This document shows, piece after piece, positions 62,862-64,000 of a stretch of 64,000 bases of DNA (position 1 is its first letter; each line of letters opens with the position of its first letter). The notes below the pieces were generated by a model. It was not told the origin of the DNA. It saw nothing but the letters and a program-made list of their open reading frames with translations, and made no database searches. Source of the stretch: Paguma larvata. Its lineage: Eukaryota > Chordata > Mammalia > Carnivora > Viverridae. The stretch lies in the NCBI GenBank assembly GCA_030068075.1, contig CM057835.1, positions 24,272,930 through 24,336,929 on the forward strand, given 5' to 3'. The translations under genes and the position numbers were made by a program.

Positions 62862-63399
62862 TTGAATACTTTTAAAGCCTCCTGCATCGAGTAAGATTAG
62901 GTTTGGCTGCGGATAGCAGACTGGATTGAGTAATAGCTTAAACGACTTGTTTGTTTCCCGTGTAAAAGTCCGGAGGTAGACAGTTCAGGGCTGGCATGGT
63001 GACTCCACTGTCACTATTACCCAGTGTCTTACTCTGTCATCCCTAGTGTGTGGCTGGATTTCTGGGTCCAGATGCGGTACATGGCATGCGGTTGGATAAA
63101 TGGTGTGGCACCCGCAAAGAGTTCTGGACTGGACGTAGGTATTTTGAAATGATCAGCGTACAGGGGAAGAGCTCACTGATCTCGTAGAGGCCTCAGGCAC
63201 GTGTGCGATCTCATGGTTCCAGTGGACAAAGTAGAAACTGTTATAAGTCGTCCTGTTGTAAAGCAGCAGGCATCAGCTTGCTCTCTGGCCTTTTTTGCCT
63301 CCACTCGGATTCCCTCCGTGTTCCACATGGCTCTTGAACTTCTTTTAGTTCCTGGAATGGGCCCTTGCCTGTTTTTGTCTTCACTGTAGGCCTTCATAC
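62862..63399. other. DYM intron 1, nothing recognised
   Basis: No exon or named repeat. Confidence 0.35.
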
Positions 63400-63660
63400 G
63401 TGGTGTTCTCTTTGCTCTGACAGTATTCTGAACCCCACACCCAGCTCGGCCAGTCCTTCTTATCCTTCAGGTCCGAGGTTTTATGGTATGACCTTTGGGA
63501 AGCTTTCATTGAGTCTCGAATAGTTGCCATATTATAATTTGATGTTGATTTACCTGTATCTCTTACTTGACTGTAAATAAATGCCATTCTTCATAATTTC
63601 AGTCGTGGCACTTCGCATCGTGCTGGTCACTAGTGGGCACTCGGGAAATATTGGCAGACC
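63400..63660 (+). mobile_element. L2 3' end
   Basis: 'ccagtccttcttatccttcagg', 'tttgggaagctttcattgag', 'cttgactgtaaataaatgcc' and 'agtgggcactcgggaaatat'. Confidence 0.7.
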
Positions 63661-63797
63661 CCCCCTGTGTTTACATAACCGTAACGTGAGGGTGCTTGGG
63701 TGCTGCTAGTTTGTGTTTTCACCCCGGCACTGTTCTTTGGTATTTGCACATTGAGTTGTTTATATGAATCAGTGATTGTGATAGTGAAGCACATTCT

Positions 63798-63993
63798 AAT
63801 TTATTTATTTTTAAGTTTATTTACTTATTTTTTGGGGAGGGGGCAGAGAGAGAGGGGGAGAGAGAATTCCAAGCAGCCTCCGCGTGATCAATGCAGACCC
63901 TGAAGCAGGGCTCGAACTCACCAACTGTTGAGATCACGACTTGAGCTGAAATCAAGAGTCGGATGCTTAACCAACTGAGCCACCCTGGCACCG
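63798..63993 (-). repeat. CAN SINE at window edge
   Basis: T-rich tail left; head 'ccaactgagccaccctggcacc'. Confidence 0.9.
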
Positions 63994-64000
63994 CTTCTCT

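Noticed and set aside
57302..64000. DYM exon 2 with the start codon
   Set aside because: No frame matching the dymeclin N-terminus was found; DYM introns are long, so exon 2 is likely outside.

Overview
This is nuclear DNA of a mammal, almost certainly a cat-family (feliform) carnivore. I count 44 copies of the tRNA-Lys-derived CAN SINE in its felid form (GGGGCGCCTGGGTGGCTCAG head, CT-rich middle, A-rich AATAAA-type tail), many still flanked by clear target-site duplications (TSDs). Genes have introns with GT-AG boundaries, promoters sit in CpG islands, and the background contains L1, L2, MIR, MaLR LTRs and DNA transposons. There is no bacterial or viral gene organisation.

Only three genes can be supported, all on the + strand and in the order RPL17, C18orf32, DYM. 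As I recall, this is the human 18q21.1 order read in the opposite direction. RPL17 (about 34,974-38,932) is complete: one non-coding 5'TOP exon, six coding exons (184 aa) and three intronic box C/D snoRNAs of the SNORD58 family. C18orf32 (about 39,950-45,095) starts in a CpG island about 1 kb past the RPL17 poly(A) site and encodes an intact 76-aa protein from two exons. The non-coding first exon and CpG-island promoter of DYM lie at about 56,940-57,301; its coding exons lie beyond the right edge, so 57,302-64,000 is DYM intron 1. A dead processed copy of RPL17 lies at 49,104-49,710 between C18orf32 and DYM.

Bases 1-34,900 are intergenic. In human the next gene on this side is LIPG, transcribed away; I see no LIPG exon here. 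The space is filled with layered repeats: a DNA transposon containing an LTR and SINEs (1.8-2.9 kb), a long L2 (6.4-8.2 kb), a 5'-truncated L1 with perfect TSDs (10.9-12.0 kb), an L1 broken by two SINEs (31.5-33.6 kb), and a small solo-LTR candidate (24.66-24.94 kb).

No undescribed molecular system is evident. The best second-look items are a retroposed 5' half of tRNA-Ile(GAU) with TSDs at 45.5 kb, the RPL17 retrocopy whose 5' end marks the parental start site, a perfect 112-bp tandem duplication at 22.3 kb, an 82-bp triplication carrying a SINE at 41.5-41.95 kb, a back-to-back SINE hairpin in DYM intron 1, three SNORD58 copies (one with a degenerate D box), and a Z-DNA-prone tract at 18.25 kb.
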